In this document: in pieces, positions 1-5,096 of the stretch
Position numbering within the stretch: position 1 is the stretch's first letter
Layout of the letters: the number at the start of each line of letters is the position of its first letter
Source: Nitrospirae bacterium GWC2_42_7
GTDB taxonomy: Bacteria; Nitrospirota; Thermodesulfovibrionia; Thermodesulfovibrionales; UBA6898
Direction of reading: 5' to 3'
NCBI GenBank assembly: GCA_001803645.1
Contig: MHDW01000025.1
Location: forward strand, 364 to 5,459
Length of the DNA stretch: 5,096 nucleotides
Made by a program: the position numbers and the translations under genes
The notes under the pieces: model-generated
What the model saw: only the letters and a program-made list of their open reading frames with translations
Databases searched by the model: none
What the model was told of the DNA's origin: nothing

Positions 1-268
1 AATCCGGTATCTTTCAGGACTCCCTGATGAAAGAAAATTCTCTCTGCGCCTTGAAGATCTCGATAGAAATATGCTGATAAATCTCCATAAATTTTTTGGG
101 GTAGAAATAATACCTGATGTCCTTGACAGAATGGCGCAATCACTTGAGAAAACTGTTAAGGAAGCAGCGGCTTCCTCTGCCGACTCTTTTGAAGAGTGGT
201 CAGAACCGGAAAAGGCGCAGTTTAACCTTATAGCCGGTGAAATGATGGAAATGTTCGGCTACAACTGA
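1..268 (+). CDS. Sulfotransferase family protein, C-terminal fragment (5' end outside the window)
   Basis: The reading frame is open from base 2 with no start before the window edge. It gives 88 residues ending at TGA 266-268. The ATG at base 71 is an internal methionine, because homology to the gene at 1630-2475 continues upstream of it. These 88 residues align without gaps to residues 193-280 of that protein, with about 41 identities by hand count. Shared blocks include RKFSLRLE, LHKF, EWS and IAG.MM, and both end in GY. The identification as a PAPS-dependent sulfotransferase rests on this paralogy: the nucleotide-binding P-loop and 3'-phosphate site lie in the missing part. In the family this C-terminal region forms the last helices, and the EWS..EK..F...AG..M segment is a usual ending. 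The enzyme would be cytosolic and sulfate a glycan or small acceptor. Its stop is 29 bases from the stop of the converging glycosyltransferase gene. Confidence 0.85.
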   Translation, partial: IRYLSGLPDERKFSLRLEDLDRNMLINLHKFFGVEIIPDVLDRMAQSLEKTVKEAAASSADSFEEWSEPEKAQFNLIAGEMMEMFGYN

Positions 269-297
269 CCCGGACTGTTTATAAATCATTCTTCCCA

Positions 298-1431
298 TTA
301 TCCAAAAAGTTTCTCGTACGTATTTATCAGTTTGTTGCTGTATCTCTCCCATGTATAAGGCCTTGCGTTTTCAGATGCGCTGGACCCCATTGTTCTGACC
401 TTTTCAGGGTTTTCGTAAAAATAAAGAATCTTATCTTTGATCGGCCCTGTTTCAGCAACAGGTATTATAAATCCGTCTATTGAATCCCTTACGATAGAAC
501 CGCTGTTCGCGGTTGTTATTACCGGCAGCCCTGAGGCCATTGCCTCAAAAGTTACTTTTGCGCTTCCCTCCTCTATCGAAGGGAAGACAAAGATATGGGA
601 TTTCTTATATTCGGCCGAGGTGTTCTTTATAAAGCCAGTGAACTTTATGGTCCTGTCACCGGCATATTGCGCGATCAAAGGCTTTGCAGAATCGTCTATG
701 CCTCCGACCATGACAAGCTCAGCATTCTTAAGTCCCAGGCTTTTCCAGGCCTCCAGCAGGTATCTTACGCCTTTTCTTAATGATATTCTTCCTACAAACA
801 GGACCCTGAAAATATCGTTGTCAGGTTTTCCGGGACTGAACCTGCTTAGGTCAGCCCCTCTTTCTATGACAAAAAGTTTTTCCTCTTTTACACCTGCTTT
901 AACAAATGTCTTCTTCGCGAACTCAGATGTAAGAAAAATATAATCAGCCAGGTCTATCTCTTCAAGCAGTCCCTTTCTCGCGTATTGAGGGCCTTTATCC
1001 ATCTCCATCCCTGACCTGCTGTATTCATTCATAAGTATTTCATCTTTATAAAGCCTGTGTGTTGAGCCGCATTCTATTATTGCCTTTGCCCCGATCTTAT
1101 GTGCAGACTTTATGCTTCTCAATGCCTGGCTGTTCCATCCATGAAAGACTTCACAGCCTTTTTTTGAAATGATTTTTGAAGTTATATAGTCAAAATAAAT
1201 TTTTCTCAAAGGCCGATAATGCCGTTTTGGAAGAAAAAAAAGCAGTTTGGCAGGATTGCCGTAGAGTGTTATGATCTTTTCCTTTGGGAGATCGGTCTTG
1301 TTCATGTAAGAGACCGCGACACTTAAAATGCCCTTTTCATTAAGTGCTTTTACTGCATTGTAAGATACTGTCCCCAGACCGGGGTTGCCGATTTTTGTTG
1401 CAATGGAATAAATGACTGAATTCAGTTTCAT
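298..1431 (-). CDS. Glycosyltransferase family 4 (GT-B fold, retaining)
   Basis: This 377-residue protein has the usual length and two-domain layout of GT4 enzymes. The N-terminal half has a glycine-rich loop near residues 15-20 (GNPGLG), where family members contact the acceptor or nucleotide, and no predicted membrane segment or signal peptide. The C-terminal half opens with the typical strand and loop FVGRISLRKG (212-221). It continues through VMVGG (240-244) and KFTGF (263-267) to the EX7E signature, with E288 and E296 within the PSIEEGS...TFEAMASGLPVI stretch (284-305). It closes with the common YTWERY helix near the C-terminus. The role is transfer of a sugar from an NDP-sugar to a cytosolic or membrane-lipid-linked acceptor, and the specific sugar cannot be read. 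The ATG at 1429-1431 is the only plausible start, because an in-frame TAG lies three codons upstream. It lacks a clear Shine-Dalgarno sequence. The gene lies between two sulfotransferase paralogues on the other strand, which fits a shared glycan pathway. Confidence 0.9.
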   Translation of the reverse strand: MKLNSVIYSIATKIGNPGLGTVSYNAVKALNEKGILSVAVSYMNKTDLPKEKIITLYGNPAKLLFFLPKRHYRPLRKIYFDYITSKIISKKGCEVFHGWNSQALRSIKSAHKIGAKAIIECGSTHRLYKDEILMNEYSRSGMEMDKGPQYARKGLLEEIDLADYIFLTSEFAKKTFVKAGVKEEKLFVIERGADLSRFSPGKPDNDIFRVLFVGRISLRKGVRYLLEAWKSLGLKNAELVMVGGIDDSAKPLIAQYAGDRTIKFTGFIKNTSAEYKKSHIFVFPSIEEGSAKVTFEAMASGLPVITTANSGSIVRDSIDGFIIPVAETGPIKDKILYFYENPEKVRTMGSSASENARPYTWERYSNKLINTYEKLFG

Positions 1432-1457
1432 GTTTTTATACTAAAAATACTGCCAAT

Positions 1458-1487
1458 ATAATAACTTTTTTGCCGATAAAATGATAA
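1458..1487 (-). promoter_or_regulatory. Possible sigma70-type promoter for the glycosyltransferase gene
   Basis: Read on the minus strand, TTATCA (bases 1487-1482) is followed after 18 bases by TATTAT (1463-1458), about 27 bases upstream of the ATG. The -35 match is weak and the region is A/T-rich, so chance is a real alternative. The short leader would fit the lack of a clear ribosome binding site. Confidence 0.25.
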
Positions 1488-1592
1488 CGGCCTTTTTCCG
1501 GATTTCAGGCTTAGTTGAGAAAAATTGAAGAGAGAATCTTCGTGTTCCATTGATGTGCGAGACAAAAAACAGATAATTTAAGCATTCTGATT

Positions 1593-1598
1593 TATAAT
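1593..1598 (+). promoter_or_regulatory. Possible -10 element for the sulfotransferase gene
   Basis: An exact TATAAT lies about 32 bases upstream of the proposed TTG start in the divergent intergenic region. No good -35 hexamer sits 16-18 bases upstream. A second weak option is TTGATG at 1550-1555 with ATAATT at 1573-1578 (17-base spacer). Either could serve, and the A/T-rich context makes chance matches likely. Confidence 0.25.
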
Positions 1599-1618
1599 AT
1601 CCTTCAACATAAAAAAAT

Positions 1619-1622
1619 GGAG
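1619..1622 (+). promoter_or_regulatory. Ribosome binding site supporting a TTG start at 1630
   Basis: GGAG lies 7 bases before TTG 1630-1632, a good Shine-Dalgarno spacing. The competing in-frame ATG at 1684 has only CGGA and no purine-rich block near it. This favours TTG, but the protein family alone would also allow the ATG. Confidence 0.5.
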
Positions 1623-1629
1623 CGGACTT

Positions 1630-2475
1630 TTGCAGAAAAATAATACTGGCAATATAAACGTCAGCAATGTATCGGACACAGACATGCAAAAACCTGTTTT
1701 TGTGGTATCTACAGGCCGGTCAGGTACAACAACACTTACACAGATATTGCAGATACATCCTGAAGTCTGTTGCCTTAATGAGGTCCAGCCCCCTTTGCGT
1801 CCTGAAGGTTTTATGAAGTGGGCCGGATACTGGTCTGATTCATTGATAGAAAAGAGGGTCTTGGACAAGAGAGACAAACTTATAAAACAGATCACCGCAA
1901 ACCGGTTCATATATATAGAGGGGACCCCGCCTGTTTCTCATCTGATAGCAGAGATGTCTAAGCTTTTTGATGCAAAATTCATACATCTTTACTGCGATGG
2001 CCGTGCTTTTGTTCAGAGGGCTGTGGAAAGAGGGTGGCATAAAAAAACATCTTTGCTGTCCCGAGTGCTGCTCTTTGTACGGCGCAGATTTTTTATGAGG
2101 GTCGTTTCAGGAGGCAAGGCAGACCGCTGGCTGATACCGCCACCTGCTTTGAATACGCAATTTGAGAAAGTCACATGGCTTTGGGTTGAGATAAACAGAA
2201 CAATACTCCGGAGCTTTTCTGACCTTCCTGAAGACCGGAAGTTCTCACTCAGGCTGGAGGGCCTTGATAAAGACATGCTTTTAGAACTCCATAAATTTCT
2301 TGGGCTCAAGGTATACCCGGAAGCTCTGAATGAAATGAAGGAATTCCTCGATAAAACAATCAGCCGGGTCAAAGAACTGGAGCCCCCGCTTTATTCAGAG
2401 TGGTCTGACCGGGAAAAAAGCAGATTCAATGAAATCGCCGGAGATATGATGCACAGCCTTGGGTATACTCTTTAG
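1630..2475 (+). CDS. Sulfotransferase family protein (PAPS-dependent type), complete
   Basis: The 281-residue product has the bacterial sulfotransferase layout. A first beta strand leads into a 5'-phosphosulfate P-loop, VVSTGRSGTTTL (25-36, GRSGTT at 29-34). A following LNE (49-51) fits a catalytic or substrate-loop position. IEGTPP lies at 96-101. A strand and helix, KFIHLYCDGRAFVQRAVERGW, begins at residue 116 and corresponds to the PAPS 3'-phosphate site. In relatives this reads roughly RDGR...S; here the first arginine is C122 and the serine position is R130. The C-terminus (EWS..EK..F..IAG.MM) matches the partial gene at 1-268. The predicted role is cytosolic transfer of sulfate from PAPS to a glycan or small molecule; the acceptor is unknown. 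The start is uncertain: TTG 1630 has a GGAG site, while ATG 1684 gives a protein beginning MQKPVFVVSTGRSGTT, a common start in this family. The product lacks a signal peptide and membrane segments. Confidence 0.87.
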   Translation: MQKNNTGNINVSNVSDTDMQKPVFVVSTGRSGTTTLTQILQIHPEVCCLNEVQPPLRPEGFMKWAGYWSDSLIEKRVLDKRDKLIKQITANRFIYIEGTPPVSHLIAEMSKLFDAKFIHLYCDGRAFVQRAVERGWHKKTSLLSRVLLFVRRRFFMRVVSGGKADRWLIPPPALNTQFEKVTWLWVEINRTILRSFSDLPEDRKFSLRLEGLDKDMLLELHKFLGLKVYPEALNEMKEFLDKTISRVKELEPPLYSEWSDREKSRFNEIAGDMMHSLGYTL

Positions 2476-2532
2476 GCCATGGGGCGTAATGCAGTGCCCA
2501 TTGGATCTAAGGACAAGGACTTTTCTTTTTTT
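2470..2532 (+). terminator. Possible transcription terminator after the sulfotransferase gene
   Basis: CTTTAG (2470-2475, including the stop codon) can pair with CTAAGG (2507-2512). Then CCA 2477-2479 pairs with TGG 2502-2504, and TGGG 2480-2483 with CCCA 2497-2500. The stem has about 13 pairs, one internal loop, a bulged T at 2501 and a 13-base loop. A T-rich tract (2521-2532, one C) follows, but 8 bases after the stem rather than directly. This makes it an imperfect intrinsic terminator candidate, well placed between convergent genes. Confidence 0.35.
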
Positions 2533-2552
2533 CAAAAGAGAGAAAAGAAAAG
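2520..2552. repeat. Short A/T-rich inverted repeat between convergent genes
   Basis: CTTTTCTTTT (2520-2529) is the exact reverse complement of AAAAGAAAAG (2543-2552). Three further inner pairs (two G-T wobbles) leave a loop of about seven bases. The stem is mostly A-T. It could help stop transcription arriving from the thioredoxin-like gene on the minus strand, or from the sulfotransferase on the plus strand. Low-complexity purine and pyrimidine tracts also make such repeats by chance. Confidence 0.45.
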
Positions 2553-2596
2553 CTGCTGGAATATCAGAGAGATGAACAACCTTAAAACAGACTATA

Positions 2597-3052
2597 TTAT
2601 TTTTTACCTGCTTCTGCCTTAATCATATCCAGATACCTGATAAACTGCTCTGGATCAACTGATTCAATAAAGCAGAGTCTTTTGCCAAGAGGGTCTTTTA
2701 TAACCTCTCCGTTACTGTCCAGAAAAATAAGGAGGCACTCATTTTTATAATCGAATCTATTGCCGAAAGCTTCCTCTTCCTTGGTAAGTTCCTCTCTGAG
2801 ATCAATTCTCACAGGAATAAAATCGTCCATTATCTTTTTGGCAATTGAGGGTTCATCATATACACCGCTCTGGAGTTCCTCGCACCTTGGACAGCCTTTT
2901 CCATAAAAGAAGTCTACTATCATAGGCTTTTTTTCAATCTTTGATTTTTTTACGCCTTGTTTAAGTGTCAGCCATTTTACTGTGGCTTCAGCCGTGGCAG
3001 ATGAACAAATCATGAGTGTTAATATCAAAAACAGAGAACTGATCTTTTGCAT
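2597..3052 (-). CDS. Exported thioredoxin-fold protein with a CPRC motif
   Basis: The chosen start gives 151 residues. It begins MQKISSLFLILTLMICSSATA, a classic signal peptide with a likely cut after TATA (about residue 21), and has a strong ribosome binding site. A longer frame opens at ATG 3103, but it has no such site and would bury the signal peptide behind 17 charged residues. The mature part has a thioredoxin-like pattern: KKPMIVDFFYGKGC (about 41-54), the CxxC motif CPRC at 54-57, a helix with EPSIAKKIMDDF, the strand FIPVRIDL, then LLIFLDSNGEV (about 107-117). This resembles the Thioredoxin_7/DsbD-gamma-like group of small periplasmic thiol-disulfide proteins. The position usually held by cis-proline before the LIFLD strand is C106, and another cysteine is at 127. 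The likely role is extracytoplasmic redox handling of an unknown partner. The cysteine at residue 16 is not in a good lipobox. It is the last gene of the minus-strand run. Confidence 0.8.
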   Translation of the reverse strand: MQKISSLFLILTLMICSSATAEATVKWLTLKQGVKKSKIEKKPMIVDFFYGKGCPRCEELQSGVYDEPSIAKKIMDDFIPVRIDLREELTKEEEAFGNRFDYKNECLLIFLDSNGEVIKDPLGKRLCFIESVDPEQFIRYLDMIKAEAGKK

Positions 3053-3059
3053 TTTGTTG

Positions 3060-3066
3060 ACCTCTC
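3060..3066 (-). promoter_or_regulatory. Ribosome binding site that fixes the thioredoxin-like start
   Basis: The minus strand reads GAGAGGT ending 7 bases before ATG 3052-3050, a strong Shine-Dalgarno match. No such site precedes the upstream in-frame ATG at 3103. This decides in favour of the shorter protein that begins with a signal peptide. Confidence 0.75.
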
Positions 3067-3118
3067 TTTTTTTTATTTTAACACATATATGGTCCGGAAG
3101 CATTTGTATATCAGTTTG

Positions 3119-4969
3119 CTAATCCAGTTCATAGATCTTCTTCCAGTCCACATTCTCCTTCAGCTGCGGCTGTTCGCTTTTCGATAATATCCAGTTGCCT
3201 GCAACCAGATGATCCATCTCAGTGCGCATAAAGCAGAGATATGCGTCTTCAGGCGTGCATACAATCGGTTCCCCACGGACATTAAATGATGTATTTACCA
3301 GAATTCCATAACCTGTAAGTTCTTTGAATCTGTTTAGCAGTTTCCAGTATCTTGGAGATGTTTTTCTGTCAACGGTCTGGATCCTGGCAGAATAATCAAC
3401 ATGTGTAACAGCAGGGACATCTGACCGGACAATGTTTAGTTTATCTATGCCAAAAAAATTATCCTGCTCATCTGTCATCCCTATGCAACGTTCTTTTTTA
3501 ACATAGTCCACTAACAGCATGTAAGGTGATTCTCTTTTGAGATCAAAAAAATCATTAACATTTTCTAACATAACTGAAGGTGCAAAGGGCCTGAAGGACT
3601 CCCTGAATTTTATTTTCAGATTCATTTTTTTCTGCATGTCCTTATTCCTGGCATCTCCGAGGATTGAACGGGCCCCGAGCGCCCTTGGCCCGAATTCCAT
3701 CTTCCCCTGAAACCAGCCTACTACACTGCCGTCAGCGATTATTTCTGCGGTTTTACTTAATAATTCATTCTCGTTCTCATAAAGCCTTCCTTTTGCGCCG
3801 AATTGTGAAAGCTGTTTTTCTATTTCTTTATCAGAGAATTCAGGCCCAAGACAGGAGCCAATCATAGTGTCATGGATATTGTCGCTCTTGCGAGGATTGT
3901 TCAGATAAATATGCCAGGCAGCGAGCGCTGAACCAATGGCACCTCCTGCATCACCTGCTGCAGGCTGTATCCAGATATTTTCAAAAGGGCCGTTGCGCAG
4001 TATTTTCCCGTTTGCCACGCAGTTGAGCGCCACACCTCCTGCCATCACAAGGTTTTTTGAACCTGTTTTCTTGTGAAGGTATCCCACTGTCTTCATCATA
4101 ATATCTTCAACAACAACCTGGATAGAGGCTGCCATATCCATCTGAAACTGTGTCAGGCTGCTTTCCGGCTTGCGTGGTTTATGCTGAAAAAGACTGTCGA
4201 AAGCGCTGTTTGTCATCCTTAGTCCGGCAGGATAATCGAAATATTTCATGTTAAGTTTGAATGAGCCGTCATCCTTTACCCGGATGAGATGTTCGTATAT
4301 TGTATCGGCAAAGCGAGGCTTACCATAAGGTGCAAGTCCCATTACTTTGTATTCGCCTGAATTAACTTTAAACCCTATATGATAGGTGAATGCTGAATAA
4401 AGAAGTCCGAGTGAATGCGGGAAGTCTATCTCGCTGTACAACTCGATCTGATTTCCGGTTCCCCTGCCGATTGTGGTCGTGGCATATTCTCCGACACCGT
4501 CAACAGTCAGAATGGCCGCGTCCTGATAAGGAGATGCCAGAAAAGCGCTTGCAGCATGCGAAACATGATGTTCAGGAAAGAGTATTTTGCCTTTAAACTC
4601 CCCGCATCCAAGTGCATCAAGTTCTTTTCTTAGATTCTGTTTTAAGAAAAGTTTTTCTTTTATCCAGACCGGAATTGCGGTTATGAAGGACCTGATGCCA
4701 TGAGGTGCAAAAGCATAGTATGTTTCGAGCAGTCGCTCGAACTTCAGAAAGGGCTTATCATAGAAGGCGATGTGATCAATATCTGAGAGAGAGATGTCCC
4801 CGGCTTTAAGGCAGAAATTTACTGCATTGGAAGGGAAAGCAGGGTCATGTTTTTTGCGCGTGAACCGTTCTTCCTGAGCAGCGGCTGTGATCCCGCCATC
4901 CTTTACAAGCGCAGCAGCGCTGTCATGGTAGAATGCTGAGATGCCAAGTATATATACCGGTTTTTTCAT
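3119..4969 (-). CDS. NodU/CmcH-family O-carbamoyltransferase
   Basis: The 616-residue product matches the family's usual length (about 570-620) and both domains. The N-terminal Kae1-like domain starts ILGISAFYHDSAAAL (7-21), followed by QEERFTRKKHD (32-42). It has the metal-site set H134 and H138 in EHHVSHA, D157 in TVDGVGE and D340 in AAGDAGGA; the H-x3-H and H-x18-D spacing matches what I recall for the tobramycin enzyme TobZ. MGLAPYG is at 210-216 and AGGVALNCVANGK at 310-322. The C-terminal YrdC-like domain has GWFQGKMEFGPRALGARS (418-435), FRPFAPS (459-465) and NTSFN..GEPIV (559-570). In characterised relatives one domain makes carbamoyl-AMP from carbamoyl phosphate and ATP, and the other passes the carbamoyl group to an acceptor hydroxyl. 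All key motifs are intact, so activity is likely; the acceptor is probably a sugar, from context. It is cytosolic. It starts 17 bases after the stop of the upstream gene with no clear ribosome binding site, suggesting translational coupling. Confidence 0.95.
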   Translation of the reverse strand: MKKPVYILGISAFYHDSAAALVKDGGITAAAQEERFTRKKHDPAFPSNAVNFCLKAGDISLSDIDHIAFYDKPFLKFERLLETYYAFAPHGIRSFITAIPVWIKEKLFLKQNLRKELDALGCGEFKGKILFPEHHVSHAASAFLASPYQDAAILTVDGVGEYATTTIGRGTGNQIELYSEIDFPHSLGLLYSAFTYHIGFKVNSGEYKVMGLAPYGKPRFADTIYEHLIRVKDDGSFKLNMKYFDYPAGLRMTNSAFDSLFQHKPRKPESSLTQFQMDMAASIQVVVEDIMMKTVGYLHKKTGSKNLVMAGGVALNCVANGKILRNGPFENIWIQPAAGDAGGAIGSALAAWHIYLNNPRKSDNIHDTMIGSCLGPEFSDKEIEKQLSQFGAKGRLYENENELLSKTAEIIADGSVVGWFQGKMEFGPRALGARSILGDARNKDMQKKMNLKIKFRESFRPFAPSVMLENVNDFFDLKRESPYMLLVDYVKKERCIGMTDEQDNFFGIDKLNIVRSDVPAVTHVDYSARIQTVDRKTSPRYWKLLNRFKELTGYGILVNTSFNVRGEPIVCTPEDAYLCFMRTEMDHLVAGNWILSKSEQPQLKENVDWKKIYELD

Positions 4970-4986
4970 GAATTGTCTATGAAAAT

Positions 4987-5096
4987 CTAAAACTGCTGCT
5001 CAAAGTCCTTGGCCTTGACCTTTTTGTTTTCCCGCTCAATCCAGTAAGTCTCCCTGTCTAAGGAGAAATCTATGTCCATGCCTTTGTTACCTAAGA
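4987..5096 (-). CDS. C-terminal end of an unidentified upstream gene
   Basis: On the minus strand a frame is open from the window edge to TAG at 4989-4987, giving 35 residues that end KVKAKDFEQQF. The tail is highly charged and mostly polar, with DRETYWIERENKK in the middle, and has no recognisable domain. An internal ATG would make a 30-residue ORF (MDIDFS...) with only a weak AGG about ten bases upstream, so the tail of a longer protein is more likely. Its stop lies 17 bases before the carbamoyltransferase ATG, which points to an operon. I do not recognise the family. Confidence 0.55.
   Translation of the reverse strand, partial: LGNKGMDIDFSLDRETYWIERENKKVKAKDFEQQF

Noticed and set aside
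437..943. Plus-strand open frame of 168 codons
   Set aside because: It lies fully antisense to the GT4 glycosyltransferase, whose motifs are intact, and its translation shows no recognisable domain.
1472..1491. GCCG...CGGC hairpin in the divergent intergenic region, followed by CTTTTTCC
   Set aside because: The stem has only four base pairs around a 12-base loop, and it lies upstream of both genes, so a terminator role is unlikely.
1441..1689. Minus-strand open frame of 82 codons in the divergent intergenic region
   Set aside because: It overlaps the start of the sulfotransferase gene and is A/T-rich, and its translation shows no domain pattern; it looks like a chance frame.
1578..2372. Minus-strand open frames antisense to the sulfotransferase (1578-1910, 1840-2040, 2013-2372)
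   Set aside because: The plus strand carries clear sulfotransferase motifs across the region, and the antisense translations show no family pattern.
3053..3103. Longer start for the thioredoxin-like gene at ATG 3103
   Set aside because: It has no ribosome binding site, and the extra 17 residues would mask an evident signal peptide that begins at the well-spaced ATG 3052.
3664..4633. Plus-strand frames antisense to the carbamoyltransferase (3664-3867, 4390-4596, 4415-4633)
   Set aside because: All are short, rich in Arg, Ser and Cys, and lie over conserved carbamoyltransferase motifs on the other strand.
1..4969. Saxitoxin-like or nodulation-factor cluster, because sulfotransferase and carbamoyltransferase genes occur together
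   Set aside because: No SxtA-like polyketide, amidinotransferase or NodABC genes are visible, and the glycosyltransferase points to a glycan. The shared activities are not enough for either label.

Overview
The window looks like part of a bacterial surface-glycan (exopolysaccharide, O-antigen or glycolipid) biosynthesis locus. The likely source is a Gram-negative-type bacterium with moderately AT-rich DNA. The sequence shows two related sulfotransferase genes, a GT4-type glycosyltransferase, a NodU/CmcH-type O-carbamoyltransferase and a small exported thioredoxin-fold protein. Such sets occur in environmental Deltaproteobacteria, Nitrospirota and similar groups, but nothing here fixes the taxon, so the assignment is only a suggestion.

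Layout. Bases 1-268 (+) are the 3' end of a sulfotransferase gene cut by the window edge. A glycosyltransferase gene (298-1431, -) converges on it with a 29-base gap. A 198-base divergent intergenic region (1432-1629) separates the glycosyltransferase from a complete second sulfotransferase gene (1630-2475, +), whose C-terminal third is a paralogue of the first. A 121-base convergent gap (2476-2596) holds an imperfect hairpin followed by a T-rich tract and a small A/T-rich inverted repeat. Next is a minus-strand run read from right to left: the tail of an unidentified gene (4987-5096, entering from the edge), the carbamoyltransferase (3119-4969) and the thioredoxin-like gene (2597-3052). The gaps of 17 and 66 bases suggest one operon.

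How the genes may work together (inference). The glycosyltransferase would add a sugar to a growing glycan. The sulfotransferases would place sulfate from PAPS on hydroxyl or amino groups. The carbamoyltransferase would place a carbamoyl group from carbamoyl phosphate via carbamoyl-AMP. Together this would give a glycan with two kinds of decoration. The thioredoxin-like protein carries a signal peptide and would act outside the cytoplasm, so its link to the pathway is not obvious.

There are no RNA genes, CRISPR arrays, insertion sequences or integrase-type mobility genes that I can see. I found no clearly new system. The most notable points are the paralogous sulfotransferases flanking an oppositely oriented glycosyltransferase, non-standard residues in the predicted PAPS 3'-phosphate site of the complete sulfotransferase, and a cysteine where the thioredoxin fold normally has its cis-proline.
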